25,150 nt of DNA from Clostridia bacterium (GTDB lineage Bacteria; Bacillota; Clostridia; UMGS1883): positions 1 through 25,150 of the forward strand of contig JAJQCX010000197.1 in the NCBI GenBank assembly GCA_021202495.1. The letters are read 5' to 3'. Position numbers and translations under genes: made by a program. Positions 22,885 to 25,150 of the stretch are shown in pieces (the first letter of the stretch is position 1; every line of letters starts with the position of its first letter). The notes under the pieces are model-generated. The model saw nothing but the letters and a program-made list of their open reading frames with translations. It was not told the origin of the DNA and did not search any database.

Positions 22885-23883
22885 ATGGCGGACAAATTAC
22901 AGCAATACGATGATATTCCGCCTTATGCGCGCAGGTTTCTCATATATATGACGACAATTCTCGGTAAATCCGAAAAAACCGTTCACGAATATTATTATGA
23001 TCTGCGGACGTTTTTTCGTTTTATGAAATGCTATTTTCATCAGGCTCGATTTGAAGATTTTGAAACGATTGACACTTCCGATTTTTCACTCGATGATTTT
23101 AAAAATCTTACGACCGATGATTTGTACGAATATTTAATGTACGTCCGCAATTCGCGTGACAACAGCCCGAACGCGCTCGCACGCAAAATCTCGGCGCTTA
23201 AATCCTTCTATAATTATTTAACCGTCAAGGCGCATATTATCGAAAATAACATTGCCAAAGACTTGGAATCGCCGAAACTTCCAAAAAAGCTGCCGCGCTA
23301 TTTGACGCTTGAAGAATCAAAACGTCTTCTTGAGGCCGTTGACGGTGAATTTGCCACAAGAGATTATGCCATAATTACGCTCTTTTTAAACTGCGGCATG
23401 CGTCTTAGCGAGCTTGTTGGTATAAATATACGCGATATACAAGAAAACAGTATATTTATACGTGGTAAAGGAAATAAGGAAAGAAAAGTATATCTTAACG
23501 ACGCCTGTGTGAGCGCGTTAAACGATTATCTTGCGGTTCGCCCTCACGACGCAGTTTCCGACCGCGACGCCCTCTTTCTCAGCAAGCGCAAAACGCGCAT
23601 TTCAAACAACATGGTCTACCGCATGGTGAAAAAAAATATGGAACGCGCCGGGCTCGACCCCGATAAATATTCACCCCACAAGCTGCGCCACACCGCCGCG
23701 ACGCTGATGTATGTCCACGGCGACGTGGATGTGCGCGCATTGCAGGAAATTTTGGGTCACGAACAGCTTTCAACGACGCAAATATATACGCATGTTGACG
23801 AAAAGCAGCTCCGCGACGCCGTGAGCCGCAATCCGCTGGCGGAAGTTAAAAGAGAAGAAAAAGACGAAAATAAGAAAGATTAA
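22885..23883 (+). CDS. XerC/XerD-type tyrosine recombinase
   Basis: A 332-residue tyrosine site-specific recombinase. Residues about 10-125 are the SAM-like N-terminal core-binding domain, with a charged insertion near 50-70 (DTSDFSLDDFKN). The catalytic domain has all six expected residues: Arg173 (GMRLSEL), Lys195 (RGKGNKER), His265 and Arg268 (HKLRHTAA), His292 (GHEQL) and the nucleophile Tyr301 (IYTHV). Length and the LGHEQLSTTQIYTHV ending are those of the chromosomal XerC/XerD dimer-resolution enzymes. I see no phage or conjugation genes beside it, so a housekeeping role is more likely than a mobile one. The ATG at 22885 follows GAGGAGGG by 6 bases. XerC versus XerD is not resolved. Confidence 0.88.
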   Translation: MADKLQQYDDIPPYARRFLIYMTTILGKSEKTVHEYYYDLRTFFRFMKCYFHQARFEDFETIDTSDFSLDDFKNLTTDDLYEYLMYVRNSRDNSPNALARKISALKSFYNYLTVKAHIIENNIAKDLESPKLPKKLPRYLTLEESKRLLEAVDGEFATRDYAIITLFLNCGMRLSELVGINIRDIQENSIFIRGKGNKERKVYLNDACVSALNDYLAVRPHDAVSDRDALFLSKRKTRISNNMVYRMVKKNMERAGLDPDKYSPHKLRHTAATLMYVHGDVDVRALQEILGHEQLSTTQIYTHVDEKQLRDAVSRNPLAEVKREEKDENKKD

Positions 23884-23885
23884 TA

Positions 23886-23914
23886 TTGCATAATGTTTCT
23901 AATTATGATATTAT
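23886..23914 (+). promoter_or_regulatory. Promoter of the orphan lipoprotein gene
   Basis: TTGCAT (23886-23891), 17 bases and TATTAT (23909-23914) with a TGA extended -10. It starts 3 bases after the recombinase stop codon. Confidence 0.65.
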
Positions 23915-23954
23915 TAGTTTGTAATGCAACTAATTCAGAAAGGAGGAATATGTC

Positions 23955-24434
23955 ATGAACTTTAAAAACCAAACAAAAAAACCTCAATCTATTGCAAAAC
24001 TTCTGATTATTATGACAGCTTTTTTTGTCGTCATGTGCTTGTTGATATCATGTGCGGAAAACAACACATCTAAAGATGAAACAACTGCAGAAACGCACAT
24101 CTATGACAACGCAGAAATTAAAGATGCTATGAACGGTTTTCATTCCGAAAAGCTCGGAGAATATTCAATTGTAAGTGTTTCTTCAAGTGAAGTCACAGAG
24201 GATGCATTAACTGATTGGTATTTTAATTATGTAGCCGAGAATGATTTTAATTGGTGTATGATACTCTATACAGACAAAACTGACAATACAGGTGTATATG
24301 CAATAAAAGGTTATGTTGAAAAGGATATCACTTTTGAAGTAGACGAATATGGTGATTATTCCGTTGGGGATTCGGCACAATCTATTGTCTATGTTCCAAC
24401 AGATGATAAAACATTGAAAGAAATGTCTGAGTAA
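23955..24434 (+). CDS. Small AT-rich lipoprotein, no recognised family
   Basis: A 159-residue protein with a basic N-terminus, a hydrophobic stretch (about 14-32) and a lipobox LLISC (Cys33), so it is probably lipid-anchored outside the membrane. A Thr/Glu/Asn-rich linker follows, and then about 110 residues that look beta-rich (SIVSVSSSEV, WCMILYTDK, GVYAIKGYVEKDITFEV). I do not recognise the family. Codons are clearly more AT-rich than in the neighbours (AAT, TAT, GAT, ACA dominate), suggesting a recent arrival or weakly constrained gene. AAAGGAGG at about 23939-23946 precedes the ATG. It has its own promoter and terminator, so it stands alone. Confidence 0.75.
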   Translation: MNFKNQTKKPQSIAKLLIIMTAFFVVMCLLISCAENNTSKDETTAETHIYDNAEIKDAMNGFHSEKLGEYSIVSVSSSEVTEDALTDWYFNYVAENDFNWCMILYTDKTDNTGVYAIKGYVEKDITFEVDEYGDYSVGDSAQSIVYVPTDDKTLKEMSE

Positions 24435-24457
24435 GACGGATGGCATTTTAACGTAAT

Positions 24458-24508
24458 AAAGCGAAGATGAAAAACACAAACAGTTTTCATATCTTCGCTT
24501 TTTCTTTT
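24458..24508 (+). terminator. Terminator after the lipoprotein gene
   Basis: AAAGCGAAGAT (24458-24468) pairs with ATCTTCGCTTT (24491-24501), with an extra GAAAA/TTTTC pairing inside and a T-rich tail to 24508. In the leftward direction it could also help stop the convergent ECF gene. Confidence 0.85.
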
Positions 24509-24529
24509 TAAAAGTTCTTTGCCCATTTA

Positions 24530-25150
24530 TTACTCCTGAAAGATTCCGTATTTTGTTTTCATTCGCTCAAGCCTGTTTCCTATCGGTTTATCCAAAAGAA
24601 AGATAAATATCACGTTTGAAACGACGTATGTCAGCATCACGGGAATCGACGATGCGACAAAGGTTAAATATTTCGCAAAAGAAAAGCCGTCGCCCGCGCT
24701 CAGAGTTGTCCAAATGTCCATTAAAAGTGAATATAAAACGCCGGAAACAGCAGAAAATAAAACGCGTACTATTCTGTTTGCATTTTTCAAAAAGCCCGAT
24801 AAAAAGCCTATTATCCCCCACACCGCCATTTGAAACGGCGTCCACGGACCTTGACCGTATTGAAAATTCGAAATAATCGCCGTGAGCGCTCCCGTGACAA
24901 ATCCCGCGTCGGAGCCGAAGTGAATGCCTGTTATGATTGTGATGGCGGTAACGGGTTTAAAATGCTGCACAGGCGCAAAAACAAAGCGTGAGGCGACGTT
25001 CAGCGCGGTCATAACAGCAATCATAACTATTTCGCGCTCCCCCACCCGCCTTTTTTCAAAACGCACAAAAAAGGGCACACATGAAAGAACCGCGGCAAGC
25101 ATAGAAATTAAAACATATTGCCTGTCGTTTAATAAGTAATATCCTAAGAA
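24530..25150 (-). CDS. ECF transporter S component (partial, runs off the right edge)
   Basis: The frame is open from its stop at 24530 to the window edge, with no stop in the 16 codons upstream of the ATG at 25102. Those codons read FLGYYLLNDRQYVLIS and continue a membrane segment, so the true start lies beyond the window. The protein has about six membrane segments: LISMLAAVLSCVPFFV, IVMIAVMTALNVASRF, ITIITGIHFGSDAGFVTGAL, MAVWGIIGFLSGFL, VLFSAVSGVLYSLLMDIW and a last YVVSNVIFIFLL. VMTALNVASRFVF and GQGPWTPFQM are typical of ECF S components, which bind a vitamin and work with a shared EcfA/EcfT module. Members with this GQGPWTP stretch are often annotated as vitamin (possibly cobalamin) carriers; the substrate is not determined here. 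No energising subunits are visible. Confidence 0.82.
   Translation of the reverse strand, partial: FLGYYLLNDRQYVLISMLAAVLSCVPFFVRFEKRRVGEREIVMIAVMTALNVASRFVFAPVQHFKPVTAITIITGIHFGSDAGFVTGALTAIISNFQYGQGPWTPFQMAVWGIIGFLSGFLKNANRIVRVLFSAVSGVLYSLLMDIWTTLSAGDGFSFAKYLTFVASSIPVMLTYVVSNVIFIFLLDKPIGNRLERMKTKYGIFQE

Noticed and set aside
22885..23883. Tyrosine recombinase as integrase of a mobile element
   Set aside because: No att-like repeats, tRNA, phage or conjugation genes are visible nearby, and its length and motifs fit chromosomal XerC/D.
24435..24529. Small gene between the lipoprotein and ECF genes
   Set aside because: The stretch is taken up by a terminator stem and T-rich spacer with no start and ribosome binding site pair.

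Overview
The window reads as a chromosomal segment of a low-to-moderate GC, endospore-forming Firmicute, most likely an anaerobic gut-type member of the Clostridia. The reasons are: sporulation genes (a CwlD amidase with a PdaB-like deacetylase behind it, a SpoIIM-like membrane protein, a DacF-like carboxypeptidase), strong AGGAGG-type ribosome binding sites, frequent TTG and GTG starts, a Firmicutes-type 6S RNA, a biotin-dependent sodium-pump decarboxylase cluster, and an ECF transporter S component. I see no tRNA, rRNA, CRISPR array, insertion sequence or prophage. Coding density is high and no gap without a gene or RNA exceeds 300 bases.

Layout. 1-1450 (minus): pdaB-like (runs off the left edge) and cwlD, with an apparent one-base homopolymer frameshift at the cwlD start. 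1604-2964 (plus): a tandem OB-fold SSB-like protein, then ruvX and a DUF1292 protein from their own promoter. About 2995-3202: 6S RNA. 3262-5550 (plus): a zinc-ribbon membrane protein and a secreted protein joining SLH repeats to a complete serpin. 5591-7944 (minus): a solitary MreB-family protein that lacks both residues tied to ATP hydrolysis, and purA. 8158-9426 (plus): a CNNM/CorC-type membrane protein, divergent from purA. 9522-12993 (plus): aminotransferase, purB, proC, then a terminator whose 3' arm is also the ribosome binding site of spoIIM (13067-13621). 13618-14430 (minus): a cytoplasmic lipase-like hydrolase convergent with spoIIM. 14608-16427 (plus): dacF and rluB, overlapping by 4 bases. 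16572-21544 (plus): a five-gene carboxyltransferase/decarboxylase cluster. 21593-23883 (plus): a PLP-dependent methionine gamma-lyase-family enzyme and a XerC/D-type recombinase. 23955-24434 (plus): an AT-rich orphan lipoprotein. 24530 to the right edge (minus): an ECF S component, partial.

How the genes work together. CwlD and the deacetylase point to cortex peptidoglycan maturation; SpoIIM and DacF are also sporulation/envelope genes, and their order resembles the spoIIM-to-dacF stretch of Bacillus. PurA and PurB are the two AMP-forming steps, and the aminotransferase next to purB could supply the aspartate PurA uses. The 16.5-21.5 kb cluster is the most interesting block: it holds an acyl-CoA carboxyltransferase (MmdA/12S type) and a pyruvate/oxaloacetate carboxyltransferase (OadA/5S type) around one biotin carrier and one membrane sodium-pump pair. 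That could let one carrier pass CO2 between an acyl-CoA, a keto acid and the Na+ gradient. Other points to check are the MreB with paired active-site losses, the SLH-serpin, the SSB-like protein with an internal start at its domain boundary, the cwlD homopolymer and the terminator/ribosome-binding-site overlap at spoIIM.
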